Below are positions 24,556 through 32,795 of a stretch of DNA of 47,405 nt, one piece after another. The notes under the pieces are model-generated. The model was not told where the DNA came from and did no database searches. It was given only the letters and a program-made list of their open reading frames with translations. A program made the position numbers and the translations under genes. The stretch is from an uncultured Brevibacillus sp. Its GTDB lineage: Bacteria; Bacillota; Bacilli; Brevibacillales; Brevibacillaceae. Numbering within the stretch: position 1 is the stretch's first letter; the number at the start of each line of letters is the position of its first letter. Where the stretch lies: contig NZ_CANMZW010000045.1 of assembly GCF_947502445.1 (NCBI RefSeq), positions 1 through 47,405 of the forward strand, read 5' to 3'.

Positions 24556-25410
24556 CTACACCCCCACATACCTGTTTTTGTATTTGATCGTTACCTTCGT
24601 CTTGGTACTGTCATTGTTGCTGTTGTACTCCAACTCATTTTCACCTGTCTGCAATTGAAAAAAGGTGCTGGCCAAATCGAGGTAATGAAAAGCATTTTCT
24701 TTGGTGCCATCTGCGCGTACAACCTCTACTCGCTTATTGCCAAATGCCGTAAGAATGTGCAGAACGTCGTTTTCTCCCAGATTGCACTTTACTTTGACAA
24801 ATTCGCCAGTCGTATTATTCATAATCGTTGGATTCTGCGCAGGTCCTCTGAATTCGATTTTCACAGGTGTTTCCACATCGCCTTCATTGATGAAAGTACG
24901 ACGAAACGATCGTCTGGAAAAGGTCGCTGGAAGCCGCAATGAGAACCCAAAACCGCCCATGATATATGACATTTCGCGACTGGTTGTCAACGTATCTGTC
25001 CAGAAAGGTGATGGGCACAGCAGAGAAATCAGAAATACTTGGAACGTCTCGCCATAACGGTTTGGAAAAATAGGTGCCCCCTCTGGGACTGCCTGAATCT
25101 CTTTCACCCCGCCATCGAATTCATAGCGCAAAGTGCTAGGACCAAGCTTTGGATTGAGGACCCGTGAAAGCATCTGACGGAGTGCGAAAATATCTTTTTT
25201 GGATTTCGCCATCACCGCACCCTCTACGCTTAAACTGCGCGGTTGTAAAAAAGTATCCAGATACGTGGCCCCATCCTGATACGGCGCTCGCTGGGTTTGA
25301 ATGTCTACAGAAGGGGCACCCGTTCCTTCCAGCTTTGTCATAAGAAAAGGAGCAGAATCGTTGAATACAACGCTCTCGCCCCTTGCATTAATAAAGGTCA
25401 GTTTTCTCAT
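24556..25410 (-). CDS. Distal tail protein (Dit-like)
   Basis: 284 residues. MRKLTFINARGESVVFNDSAPFLMTKLEGTG and DGATYLDTFLQPRSLSVEGAVMA fit the siphovirus tail component family (recalled as PF05709), which forms the ring joining the tail tube to the tip. A C-terminal galectin-like half is suggested by TPVKIEFRGPAQNPTIMNNTTGEF and the final strands. It directly follows the tape measure gene with one base between stop and ATG, the usual order in non-contractile tails of Firmicute phages. Confidence 0.82.
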   Translation of the reverse strand: MRKLTFINARGESVVFNDSAPFLMTKLEGTGAPSVDIQTQRAPYQDGATYLDTFLQPRSLSVEGAVMAKSKKDIFALRQMLSRVLNPKLGPSTLRYEFDGGVKEIQAVPEGAPIFPNRYGETFQVFLISLLCPSPFWTDTLTTSREMSYIMGGFGFSLRLPATFSRRSFRRTFINEGDVETPVKIEFRGPAQNPTIMNNTTGEFVKVKCNLGENDVLHILTAFGNKRVEVVRADGTKENAFHYLDLASTFFQLQTGENELEYNSNNDSTKTKVTIKYKNRYVGV

Positions 25411-25411
25411 G

Positions 25412-28400
25412 TTACAGCCCCCATTCTAAAGCGAGTTGACGAGAAACCTGCCAATTCTTTCTTGCCGTTTCGCTTGGTGTTAATGGCAGCAGACTTTGGA
25501 ACGTATTATTTTGCGTAATGCTTGGTTTCAGATGGGCAGCCATTGCTCTGGCAAGGGCATCATAATCAATTACCTGCGCGCCAATTTTCGGGATATCGTA
25601 ATTCGGAATAACCTGCGATCCCTGTGGCAAGCTGAGCAGTTCAGGTCCGTTTTCTCCGACCCATGTCCATCCGGATTTCGTAACAGTACCTCCATCGGCT
25701 AAGCCTGGAAAAGCCGCAGATTTGGCTACTCCTCCTCCCGCTCCAGTCATGTTTGAATCACCGGTTCTATTCCCTGGATAGCCACCTCCGCCTCCGCCGG
25801 GGATAGCACCACTGATAGAACTGACAATATTACTGACAAAGCCCTTGACCTGATTGTACAACCAGCCTGCTTTGTTCCTAATTCCGTCCCAGATTCCCGT
25901 AACAAACTCTCCTCCAGCATCAATAAAATCTTCTGTGAAGTCCTTTATGCCATCAACAACATCGCCCATGTAGGCAAGAAAGTCGTCTTTGATTTTGATC
26001 ATGCCTTCCATGACTGTCTTCTTTGCTTGGTCGAAGCCGTTCGTGAACAACCCTTGAATTTTTGCCCAGGTATTTGTGAAAAATGTCACGATTTCATTCC
26101 ACTTCGTCTGAATGGCTAAAACAATTGCAGAAACGGCTGTAGTGATCAGTGTTTGCAGCGTGTTCCAGGTCGTTGTAAAGAATGCTACGATTCCATTCCA
26201 TACGGTGCTTGTAGTTGTTTGAATCGTATTCCAGGTAGTAGAAAAAAACGCTACGATCCCATTCCATACCGTGTTCGCAATCGTTTGGATTGTATTCCAG
26301 GTCGTGGTTAAAAACGCAACAATCCCGTTCCATACCGTGTTCGTAATCGTTTGAATCGTATTCCAGGTCGTAGTAAAAAACGCTACGATCTGATTCCATA
26401 CGTTCTCGGTAGTCGTTTTGACCGTATCCCAAGCGAGATTCAGGTAGCTGATGAGCGCATCCAAAGCACCTGTAAATACTAGTTTGATCCCATCCCAAAT
26501 CATGAAGAATGCATCTTTCAAAGCATTCCAAATAAGCTGTGCATCTGCTGAAAGCTGTGTCAAAATACCCGTCACCAGATCATAAATGAATTGAATGGCA
26601 TCGAGGAAGATAGTCCTGATCATCTCCCAAAGCCCCTCAAAATACAGTTTGACCCCGTCCCAAATCTGGATCAAGCCATCACTCATGATGGTGAATGTAC
26701 CCATAAATAATTCAACAAATGGCGCTACAATTTCCATAATCGCCGATACGATCAGATTCCAAGACTCGGTGGCAACTTGACTAATACTCTCCCAGAGAGC
26801 AGCAAGATACGTTTTAATCTCATCCCAATGCTCCTGAATCAATAGAGGAATCCCGATAAACGGGGCAATGACCGCTAAAATAACCGTTCCCCATTCAGCG
26901 AAAAAGGCTTGAATCCATGTCCATGTATCTAAAAAGAACTGCTTGATTCCTTCCCATGCAGCTGTGGTAACACTCGTAATTCCATTCCAGAGATCGATAA
27001 AAAATGTACTGATTGGCTCCCAATTTTCATAGATGAGATAGGCTGCCACAGCGAGAGCTGCAATCGCTGCGATGGCAATACCTACAGGTCCGCTAAAGAG
27101 CGACATTACAGTTCCTACTTTCGAAAACACACCCGAGATTGTATCGAAGGCTTGGACAATCGAGCCAACCGTAGTAATCAAAGAGCCAAGCCCAATTAAC
27201 ACGGGTCCGATTGCGGCGGCAAAAACCCCAATCCCTACAATGATTTTCTGTGTTTTTTCATCGAAGCTGGCAAACCACTCTACTACGTTCGTCACGAGTT
27301 CCACGATATCGCGGAAAACAGGGAGAAGAATCTCAGCCACTTGTAAGGAAACACTCTCGATCGCACTATTAAGCTCGGTCAGACCGCCTTTCGCATTGTC
27401 CTGCATAGTGTCTGCCATCTGCTTGGCTTCGCCAGTAGAGTTGTTGATTGCAAGAGAGAGATTGTTGTAATCTTCCTCTGATGCTTGAATAATCCCCAAC
27501 ATACCCGCCATAGCATCTTTACCGAACAATGTCGAGGCATATGCTGCCTGTTGATCTGCGTCCAAACCGCCAAAAGCGCTACGCAAGTCTTGCATGACGG
27601 TATCGAGGCCCTTCATATTCCCCTGGTTATCAGTCATGCTAATCCCTAGCTTGTCCATGACAGCAGACATCTCTTTCGTCGGACTCGTCATGTTGTTCAA
27701 CGCAGTTTGTAAGGATTTTCCGGCTTCGCCTGCTTTAATTCCGGCATTGGACATCAAGCCTAAAGCGATCGCTGTATCTTCCGCACTGTATCCTAGGGCA
27801 CCCGCTACAGGCGCAACTGTTTTGAATGATTCACCAAGCATAGCCACACTTGTGTGTGTCTGCGACGATGCGGCAGCCAAAACATCCACAAATTGTCCTG
27901 ATTGATTGGCTGACAGCCCGAATTCTTTCATAGAAGTTGTGACGACTTCTGAAGCTTTTGCGAGGCTCTCACCTGATGCAGTAGCCAACGTCATAACGCC
28001 GTCGATACCACTCAGCATTTCTTGAGAGCTCCAACCGGCATCCGCCAAACCCTTTAATCCTGCGGCCGCTTCTGTAGCTGAGAATTTTGTGTTTTTTCCC
28101 ATTTCCTTGGCTTTTGCTTCGAGTGCCTCAAGATCGCTCCCGGTCGCTCCAGTAATCGCTTTAACTTCACTCATGCTCGCTTCAAATTCCATACCTGCTT
28201 TGAGTGCCGAGGTACCAAAATCAACAATCGGCTGGGTTACTTTTTTAAACGAACCCCCGGTGTCCTGAATAGACTTCCCGATCGTTTCAAAATCTACTTT
28301 CGTTTTAGCGACACTTGCTTGCAATGTATTCAACTGTTGTTCTGTCGCCAGCAATTCGCGCTGGAATGCACGGTACTGCCCTTCGTTGATCGTCCCATTA

Positions 28401-28660
28401 GCAAATTGCTCGTTTACCTGTTGCTGAACTGATTGAAGGCGCTGGAGTCTCTCACTTGTAATCCCGATAGCGTCCGCAAGCAACTGGCTTTTTTGAGCAA
28501 GCAGCTCTGTATTTTTCGGGTCCAGCTTCAACAAATCATCGACTTGCTTTAGCTCGGACTGTGTATCCTTCAGTTTTTTATTAACATCGGACAGAGCTTG
28601 CAACAGACGAGTTGTCGACGCACCAATCACGACGGTAATACCGTTAATCGTCTCGGCCAA
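25412..28660 (-). CDS. Phage tail tape measure protein
   Basis: 1082 residues, by far the largest gene here. An N-terminal coiled coil (about 25-130) leads into the tape-measure core (about 150-400: FGTSALKAGMEFEASMSEVKAITGA and GKSLQTALNNMTSPTKEMS). Hydrophobic segments lie near 480-560, followed by a Trp-rich helical rod with 22-residue repeats (745-832). The C-terminus has a Gly-rich linker (GAIPGGGGGGYPG) and GWTWVGENGPELLSLPQGSQV, a common tape-measure ending. The length sets the tail length; at about 1.5 A per residue this predicts roughly 160 nm. Ribosome site AAGGAGGTGAGG overlaps the end of the frameshifted chaperone frame. Confidence 0.92.
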   Translation of the reverse strand: MAETINGITVVIGASTTRLLQALSDVNKKLKDTQSELKQVDDLLKLDPKNTELLAQKSQLLADAIGITSERLQRLQSVQQQVNEQFANGTINEGQYRAFQRELLATEQQLNTLQASVAKTKVDFETIGKSIQDTGGSFKKVTQPIVDFGTSALKAGMEFEASMSEVKAITGATGSDLEALEAKAKEMGKNTKFSATEAAAGLKGLADAGWSSQEMLSGIDGVMTLATASGESLAKASEVVTTSMKEFGLSANQSGQFVDVLAAASSQTHTSVAMLGESFKTVAPVAGALGYSAEDTAIALGLMSNAGIKAGEAGKSLQTALNNMTSPTKEMSAVMDKLGISMTDNQGNMKGLDTVMQDLRSAFGGLDADQQAAYASTLFGKDAMAGMLGIIQASEEDYNNLSLAINNSTGEAKQMADTMQDNAKGGLTELNSAIESVSLQVAEILLPVFRDIVELVTNVVEWFASFDEKTQKIIVGIGVFAAAIGPVLIGLGSLITTVGSIVQAFDTISGVFSKVGTVMSLFSGPVGIAIAAIAALAVAAYLIYENWEPISTFFIDLWNGITSVTTAAWEGIKQFFLDTWTWIQAFFAEWGTVILAVIAPFIGIPLLIQEHWDEIKTYLAALWESISQVATESWNLIVSAIMEIVAPFVELFMGTFTIMSDGLIQIWDGVKLYFEGLWEMIRTIFLDAIQFIYDLVTGILTQLSADAQLIWNALKDAFFMIWDGIKLVFTGALDALISYLNLAWDTVKTTTENVWNQIVAFFTTTWNTIQTITNTVWNGIVAFLTTTWNTIQTIANTVWNGIVAFFSTTWNTIQTTTSTVWNGIVAFFTTTWNTLQTLITTAVSAIVLAIQTKWNEIVTFFTNTWAKIQGLFTNGFDQAKKTVMEGMIKIKDDFLAYMGDVVDGIKDFTEDFIDAGGEFVTGIWDGIRNKAGWLYNQVKGFVSNIVSSISGAIPGGGGGGYPGNRTGDSNMTGAGGGVAKSAAFPGLADGGTVTKSGWTWVGENGPELLSLPQGSQVIPNYDIPKIGAQVIDYDALARAMAAHLKPSITQNNTFQSLLPLTPSETARKNWQVSRQLALEWGL
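26165..26428 (-). repeat. Four 66-bp tandem repeats in the tape measure gene
   Basis: CCAGGT recurs at 26165, 26231, 26297 and 26363, exactly 66 bases apart. Each unit encodes 22 residues of the form NTVWNGIVAFFTTTWNTIQT. Addition or loss of units would change tail length by about 3 nm each. Confidence 0.88.
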
Positions 28661-28674
28661 TCTTCCTCACCTCC

Positions 28675-29209
28675 TTATCTGCCGAAAAACGCATCAATAT
28701 CCGGTTGGGTTGCATTTCTCGGCTCGTCATCCCTTCCTCCTGCATAGCTTTTGACCAGATCAAACAAGTCGCGGATACGCAGGTCATTCATCTCCATAAA
28801 GCTAAGGCCAATCCGTTTGCCAACGGAAAGGATGTCAATTTCTGGCCTTTCACTGGCCTTACTTGCCTCTCTGCTGGAATGCTTGCTTGGACTTGGAACG
28901 AAAAAATCCGTCCGCTGCTTCCTCCAGCACAGTCATGAGAAATGATTGGTCGGAGAAGTCAATCGACTCAAGCGAACCGACCCATTCCATAAAGGATGGA
29001 AACGGCTTTCCGTATGCGTCTGCTTTGGCCATTGCCCAAATAAGCTGGAGAATAGCAACCGAATCAATTTGGCTAGGGTCTTCCACTAGATGCTGCATCT
29101 TCACCAGATCGCCAAACAGATCAGCCTTGAACTCCTGACGGTAAAAGAGAAGAGCCAGGGGCGTTGCCCTGACTCTTACTTGTTGGTCTCCAATCGTTAA
29201 CTCACGCAT
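28675..29209 (-). CDS. Tail assembly chaperone, long frameshifted form (G-T)
   Basis: A second open frame follows the chaperone: from just after a TGA near 28930 it stays open to a TAA at 28675-28677. It encodes ..ASERPEIDILSVGKRIGL then MEMNDLRIRDLFDLVKSYA, and ends TQPDIDAFFGR. That end is typical of the T part of lambda-like G-T chaperones. It has no start codon except a late internal ATG, so it is probably reached by ribosomal frameshifting. The frame relation requires +1 or -2. The only run in the overlap suited to slippage is GGA TTTTTT CGT, with the six T at 28906-28901. Confidence 0.75.
28859..29209 (-). CDS. Tail assembly chaperone, short form (G)
   Basis: 116 residues (MRELTIGDQQVRVRATPLAL.., ending KSKQAFQQRGK). 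It is alpha-helical with the pattern LLFYRQEFKADLFGDL and ILQLIWAMAKADAYGKPFPSF, as in gp13/XkdN-like or lambda gpG-like chaperones that coat the tape measure during assembly. The ATG shares one base with the tail tube stop (TAATG), so translation is coupled. Position between tube and tape measure genes is diagnostic. A fraction of ribosomes should shift frame before the stop to make the longer form. Confidence 0.82.
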   Translation of the reverse strand: MRELTIGDQQVRVRATPLALLFYRQEFKADLFGDLVKMQHLVEDPSQIDSVAILQLIWAMAKADAYGKPFPSFMEWVGSLESIDFSDQSFLMTVLEEAADGFFRSKSKQAFQQRGK

Positions 29210-29802
29210 TATGCTCCACCTCCAGCAGGTGTAAAGGTTGGTGTATAAACCGTAGTGAAGAAGCTATTATAAGCCTCTGCATTCGTCTCGTTTAATTCGA
29301 GATCACCTTTAACGAGCATCTTTCCTCCAATCTCAACAGGAGAAACGGCAAGGCTCAACAAGTCCGTTGCAACTTCAACCGCTTCTGCTTTTGTTTTCCG
29401 TTCCTTCGCCGGACGCGCAGCTTGGCAATCGTAGTAAACAAAGCGACGATTTTTTACATCGCCCTGTACTTGTCCAAGCAAGGCAAATTTTTTCGGCACG
29501 GCGTTAGAGATTTCCACCAGCATCCCGTTCGTATCAATTTCCCACCCAAGCATTTCTGCCAGTACAGCATCCGGGACGAGTGCCATCTCCAGTTCACCGT
29601 TATACCCGTTGTTGCTGGTCATCACGAAATAAGCTGTGTTATCCGCATAAAAGGTAGATGCTTCCCCTTGTGCTTCCGGTGTCCAACGCACCGCTCCGGG
29701 GATTGCAATCGGTGTTTTCCAAGCCAGTTTGTCCTTTACTGTTTCATCCACAAATGCAATATGAACCTTTTCCAGTCCGAAAGTAACTTTGTTAGTAGCC
29801 AT
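29209..29802 (-). CDS. Phage major tail (tube) protein
   Basis: 197 residues from the second of two adjacent ATGs (29802), six bases after AGGAGG. The sequence (ATNKVTFGLEKVHIAFVDE.., IPGAVRWTPEAQGEASTFYADNTAYF, GYNGELEMALVPDAVLAEMLGW) fits the phi13-family major tail protein that polymerises into the tube of long non-contractile tails. The Pro/Thr/Gly end (TPTFTPAGGGA) is short, without an Ig-like add-on domain. It is the first gene of the tail module. Nothing upstream resembles the head-tail joining genes that normally precede it. Confidence 0.85.
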   Translation of the reverse strand: MATNKVTFGLEKVHIAFVDETVKDKLAWKTPIAIPGAVRWTPEAQGEASTFYADNTAYFVMTSNNGYNGELEMALVPDAVLAEMLGWEIDTNGMLVEISNAVPKKFALLGQVQGDVKNRRFVYYDCQAARPAKERKTKAEAVEVATDLLSLAVSPVEIGGKMLVKGDLELNETNAEAYNSFFTTVYTPTFTPAGGGA

Positions 29803-30354
29803 CATAATCCTCCTAGTAATGAAATGTAATGTAATGAATGATTTGGTATTTTCCTTTGATCCCACTCGTTGTTTAACTGCTCATCTCCTGGATTACATTC
29901 AATTTTGTCGCTCCCTTCCTAAATGGTGATTTGAAAAAAGATTTCCATAGCCATTTACGTTGTCCATTCCTTTACAGTAGGAATCGGGACACATAAAAAA
30001 GCCACTCGGTGGTTACCCGAATGGCTTTGTTTATATTAGCTTGTCTTCATTCTATCAGATCGCCCTGTTAGCCCGCTGAAATCGCTTGAAGTGTAAACTT
30101 GTGTACATAACTGTAATGTAATTCCTCTACCTCTACTATCTTACACAATCCTTTCCGATTGCCCCATAATCGTGATGAAAAAAGAGGAGCCGTATTTGAA
30201 CAGCTCCATAGCTATAAAGACTGGCAATCGGGAAACCAACCCTCTGTACTTGCTGTTACTGTGATGATCGCTCCACTATGCGTAGCATCTACAAAAGAAC
30301 CTCCGTTTATTAATGCTAGCGTAAGCAAGCTAGCCTCCGACAACACAGGAAATA
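29803..30354. other. Gene-poor gap upstream of the tail module
   Basis: About 550 bases hold only a hairpin (29998-30028) and short frames of no clear meaning. One minus-strand frame ending at about 29875 (KLNVIQEMSS) might be a fossil of an upstream phage gene. No head or connector gene is visible. Confidence 0.5.
29998..30028. terminator. Hairpin terminator between tail module and YqeB-like gene
   Basis: AAAGCCA (29998-30004) pairs with TGGCTTT, continuing into TCGG/CCGA with one mismatch. The minus strand is followed by a run of T, the plus strand by GTTTATATT. It can end leftward transcription from the YqeB-like gene. Confidence 0.65.
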
Positions 30355-31068
30355 TTACCCTTTTTGTGCTTTCCGCCAGTATTGACGTGTTTCTTCGTCA
30401 CGTACGATATACCCGAGCTTGATAATCTCGTTTCGAAGTTCCTTTATATCTTTAGCGTCTTTTTTTTGCAACGCAATTTCTCTCCCCTTCATTAAAGCAT
30501 TTGCAGTTGGTGATAGATCAGGTGTATCCAACACCCAGCGTCTATACTCCTGTTTAAATGGGTCCCCCTCTAATGACCAGGAATAACCATGTCTTTTGAA
30601 GGCATCAATCACCGTACTGGGGGATTCATCAATTTTGTCCCGTGCGAGCTCATGTCCTGATTTCCCAAGGATCACCAGCTGTTTCCCATCTAAGAAAACC
30701 GTATCAATCTCTTTTCGCTCGATTGTTTGCTTGTGCCCATCTTTATCAAGTTGAACTGCTTCATCCGTAATGGTTACAACAAGCGTCTCCTTCACCGCGA
30801 CAGCGGCAACGACTAGACCTATGATTAAACCCAGAAACGCTAGAAGCAGATTCACCCACATGCCACTAAAGTAGTTGACCAGTTTCAATGGCCCCTCAAA
30901 TGGCACCCACGGGAGCTTTAAAGCCCAGGCTGCGATTTGCGGCAGGAAGTAGCCCAGGACAAGTCCTGCTGCCCCAAACCCACCATACAGAATAATTCCT
31001 GTTGTCGCAGAAAAGCCTACCACCGTTTTTTTATCGTGTAATGAAATAGATCCTGTCATTTCGATCAC
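30355..31068 (-). CDS. YqeB-like membrane protein
   Basis: 237 residues. Two hydrophobic segments (about 23-48 and 72-92, LLLAFLGLIIGLVVAAVAV) are followed by a cytoplasmic domain with a short PH-like strand set (LVVTITDEAVQLDKDGHKQTIERKEIDTVFL). A helical tail ends KLGYIVRDEETRQYWRK. It resembles B. subtilis YqeB, an uncharacterised membrane protein of similar length; the match is from memory of the PFEGPLKLVNY and PLGYxV-type segments. It overlaps the TetR gene by four bases and is therefore the likely co-regulated target. Confidence 0.6.
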   Translation of the reverse strand: MIEMTGSISLHDKKTVVGFSATTGIILYGGFGAAGLVLGYFLPQIAAWALKLPWVPFEGPLKLVNYFSGMWVNLLLAFLGLIIGLVVAAVAVKETLVVTITDEAVQLDKDGHKQTIERKEIDTVFLDGKQLVILGKSGHELARDKIDESPSTVIDAFKRHGYSWSLEGDPFKQEYRRWVLDTPDLSPTANALMKGREIALQKKDAKDIKELRNEIIKLGYIVRDEETRQYWRKAQKG

Positions 31069-31718
31069 CTACCATCCTGTTTAGAATTCTCTTCCTTCGA
31101 ATTGAGGACCGTTTTTTCAATAATCTTTGTGAGTTCGCGACTATATGTTTCAAGATCAACCTTCTTTGTTATCGAATTGTTAAGCATATATTCACCAATT
31201 GCACCTTGAATCAAATTGCACATAACATCTACATTAAATTCTCCAAAAACTCCTTGTTCTTGGCCATCATACAGGATTTGTCGAAGCTCAATCATGATCA
31301 GATCTTCTTGGTCATCAATTAGCTTATAGTAGGGGACATTGTCGGGTGTTCTCGCATTAAAAATAATTTCTAACAAGGCTATATTCCGTTCACGATGGGT
31401 ACCTTGATAAGCCAGACTTGCTAATATAAATGCATTCAGTTTTTTCTGGGGAGTAACTTCTTTACCTACTCTCTCCAATATATAGGTAGTCGATCTTTCT
31501 AAAAGATTCGTAAGCAAATGATTCATCAAATCACTTTTATCCGAAAAATGGTAAGAAATTAGTCCTGTGCTAATATCCGCATTTTTGGCAATCTGAGCAA
31601 GACTTGCTTTTACATAGCCAATATCGTCAAGTGTTTTGATCGCAGCTTCTATAATTTGTTCACGCCTTGCTTCAGCGATAAATGAATGTTTTCCTTTTTC
31701 TCTATTAGCTTCCTTCAT
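31065..31718 (-). CDS. TetR/AcrR-family regulator
   Basis: 217 residues from the ATG at 31718, closest to GTGAGG; another ATG at 31751 has no site. The N-terminal HTH is clear: RREQIIEAAIKTLDDIGYVKASLAQIAKNADISTGLISYHFSDKSDLM. The C-terminal ligand and dimer domain ends in a charged tail. Two palindromic blocks sit just upstream, so it probably represses itself and the overlapping YqeB-like gene. The inducing ligand is unknown; similar BetI-like or YxaF-like regulators respond to small lipophilic compounds. Confidence 0.85.
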   Translation of the reverse strand: MKEANREKGKHSFIAEARREQIIEAAIKTLDDIGYVKASLAQIAKNADISTGLISYHFSDKSDLMNHLLTNLLERSTTYILERVGKEVTPQKKLNAFILASLAYQGTHRERNIALLEIIFNARTPDNVPYYKLIDDQEDLIMIELRQILYDGQEQGVFGEFNVDVMCNLIQGAIGEYMLNNSITKKVDLETYSRELTKIIEKTVLNSKEENSKQDGR

Positions 31719-31733
31719 TATCCTCACACCCTT

Positions 31734-31777
31734 ATTTGATTGATCATTCATTTTTTTATTTGATCAGTTAATCAAAT
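31734..31777. promoter_or_regulatory. Putative TetR operator region
   Basis: ATTTGAT (31758-31764) and ATCAAAT (31771-31777) form a perfect inverted repeat with a 6-base spacer. A second ATTTGAT at 31734-31740 runs into TGATCATTCAT. Placement over the regulator's start region suggests autorepression. Confidence 0.6.
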
Positions 31778-31891
31778 AATACCATAAAAATACATATGAT
31801 CAATACTTTTCACTTTTATTCATTTACACATTTTGGAACCATCAGTATTTCTATACGTATTAGTTATAAAGATCAAAAGGGGGCTTTTTTC

Positions 31892-32086
31892 ATGCAATAT
31901 CAAGCTGGAGGTACTTCCATTACTTGCCCATGCTGTAACCATACCCACTTTGACAAAGACTATCGTCAGCTAAATACTAGGGGAGCTACCTTCTTTGGAC
32001 TAGACTGGGCAAACAAAGAAGCGACTATTCTCATTTGCAACAAATGCTCATATATCCTCTGGTTTATGCAGGAACCCACAAGCTGA
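31892..32086 (+). CDS. Small zinc-ribbon protein
   Basis: 64 residues from the ATG at 31892, after AAAAGGGGG; the longer frame from 31796 has no site. Two Cys pairs, CPCC near 12-15 and CNKC near 49-52, form a zinc ribbon around GATFFGLDWANKEATILI. Short zinc ribbons of this kind are widespread in Bacillales and probably bind nucleic acid or assist another protein; none is characterised to my knowledge. It stands alone with its own terminator, divergent from the TetR gene across the operator region, so TetR might also affect it. Confidence 0.7.
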   Translation: MQYQAGGTSITCPCCNHTHFDKDYRQLNTRGATFFGLDWANKEATILICNKCSYILWFMQEPTS

Positions 32087-32102
32087 TAAACGGTTATCTC
32101 AC

Positions 32103-32126
32103 GGGGGCTTTGAAGCCTCTTTTTTC
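32103..32126 (+). terminator. Terminator of the zinc-ribbon gene
   Basis: GGCTT pairs with AAGCC around a TG loop, flanked by extra G and C, then TCTTTTTT. It follows the stop by 17 bases. Confidence 0.75.
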
Positions 32127-32167
32127 TTCATGACTTGATGTCTCCTATTGATATTGAATAGCAAAAG

Positions 32168-32191
32168 AAAAGCACCTCAATCGGTGCTTTT
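32168..32191. terminator. Hairpin, possible terminator
   Basis: AAAAGCACC pairs with GGTGCTTTT around a 6-base loop. It lies 30 bases before the small membrane-protein ORF, so it may act as a leader hairpin instead. Confidence 0.5.
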
Positions 32192-32220
32192 GAGCTTCTC
32201 CTTTTAGGAAGAATCTAGTA

Positions 32221-32379
32221 ATGAAAAGAACCATTAGACGCGCTCTTTCTATCTCTGGACTTATTTTCATTTTTGCCGGTATTGGGGTCCCGCTAGGCTA
32301 CCTCCCGAATCATGCCTACTTTTACACACAATGCCCAGGATTACTTTTACTTCTCATTAGCTCATTTTTGAGGGAGTAA
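32221..32379 (+). CDS. 52-residue membrane peptide
   Basis: ATG at 32221 with AGGAAGAA upstream. The product starts with a basic stretch (MKRTIRRALS), then one hydrophobic helix (ISGLIFIFAGIGVPLGYL), a polar turn NHAYFYTQCPG and a second hydrophobic helix LLLLLISSFL. A two-helix hairpin with both ends inside is likely. No family recognised. The frame is too short for standard gene callers but has a ribosome site and coherent composition. No partner gene is adjacent on the same strand until the HsmA-like gene 416 bases on. Confidence 0.5.
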   Translation: MKRTIRRALSISGLIFIFAGIGVPLGYLPNHAYFYTQCPGLLLLLISSFLRE

Positions 32380-32429
32380 CTCACAAAATATTATGCTAAA
32401 TCTCTGTACAACGAACATAAATATAATTT

Positions 32430-32670
32430 GCATTTTATAAGCTTCCTGGTGGTAATCCTCCACCTCCACCTCCGCCTGCCTATTGCCCTACTCCAAAGTA
32501 CTGCATCGTGCGGCATACGGTACTCCATCAACTTTTACAGTGATGTTTCCAGTTCCAGTTGCTCGTGTTTGCACTGTGTAGGTTGTTGATTCTGTTTGTC
32601 CATCGCTTCCGCCTGAAACAAATACTCCCGTTAACACAGCGATCTGAACGGGATTGGAACTCGTAACCAT
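32430..32670 (-). pseudogene. Fossil of a Gly-rich secreted or surface protein
   Basis: A 60-residue frame (32488-32670) contains TYTVQTRATGTGNITVKVDG, a regular beta-strand pattern. Beyond its stop another frame reads a poly-Gly stretch and ends GLPPGSL. It has no ribosome site and looks like the end of a larger beta-rich protein broken by a frameshift. I cannot name the family. The rest of the interval to 32795 holds nothing convincing. Confidence 0.3.
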
Positions 32671-32795
32671 AAAAATAGGCGTTTTTCACATGAAACAACA
32701 TGTAAAAAATTTCTATACAGTTGTTCATCTCTTGTTCATGTACAAGGCTTACACTTACAAGCGTAGTCAAGACATGGTACAGGAGATGATCTTTC

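Noticed and set aside
26165..26428. Regular 66-bp repeats that might suggest a CRISPR array
   Set aside because: The repeats are contiguous, in frame and encode helical repeats of the tape measure protein; there are no unique spacers.
20927..29802. Contractile (R-type) tailocin or PBSX-like particle
   Set aside because: No sheath, baseplate wedge or gpD/LysM spike genes are present; the tube, Dit and Gp37-like genes are of long non-contractile type.
29875..29995. A 31-codon minus-strand ORF beginning with Cys-containing residues right after the terminator
   Set aside because: It has no ribosome site and no recognisable family, and another frame across the same bases looks equally plausible as a relic.
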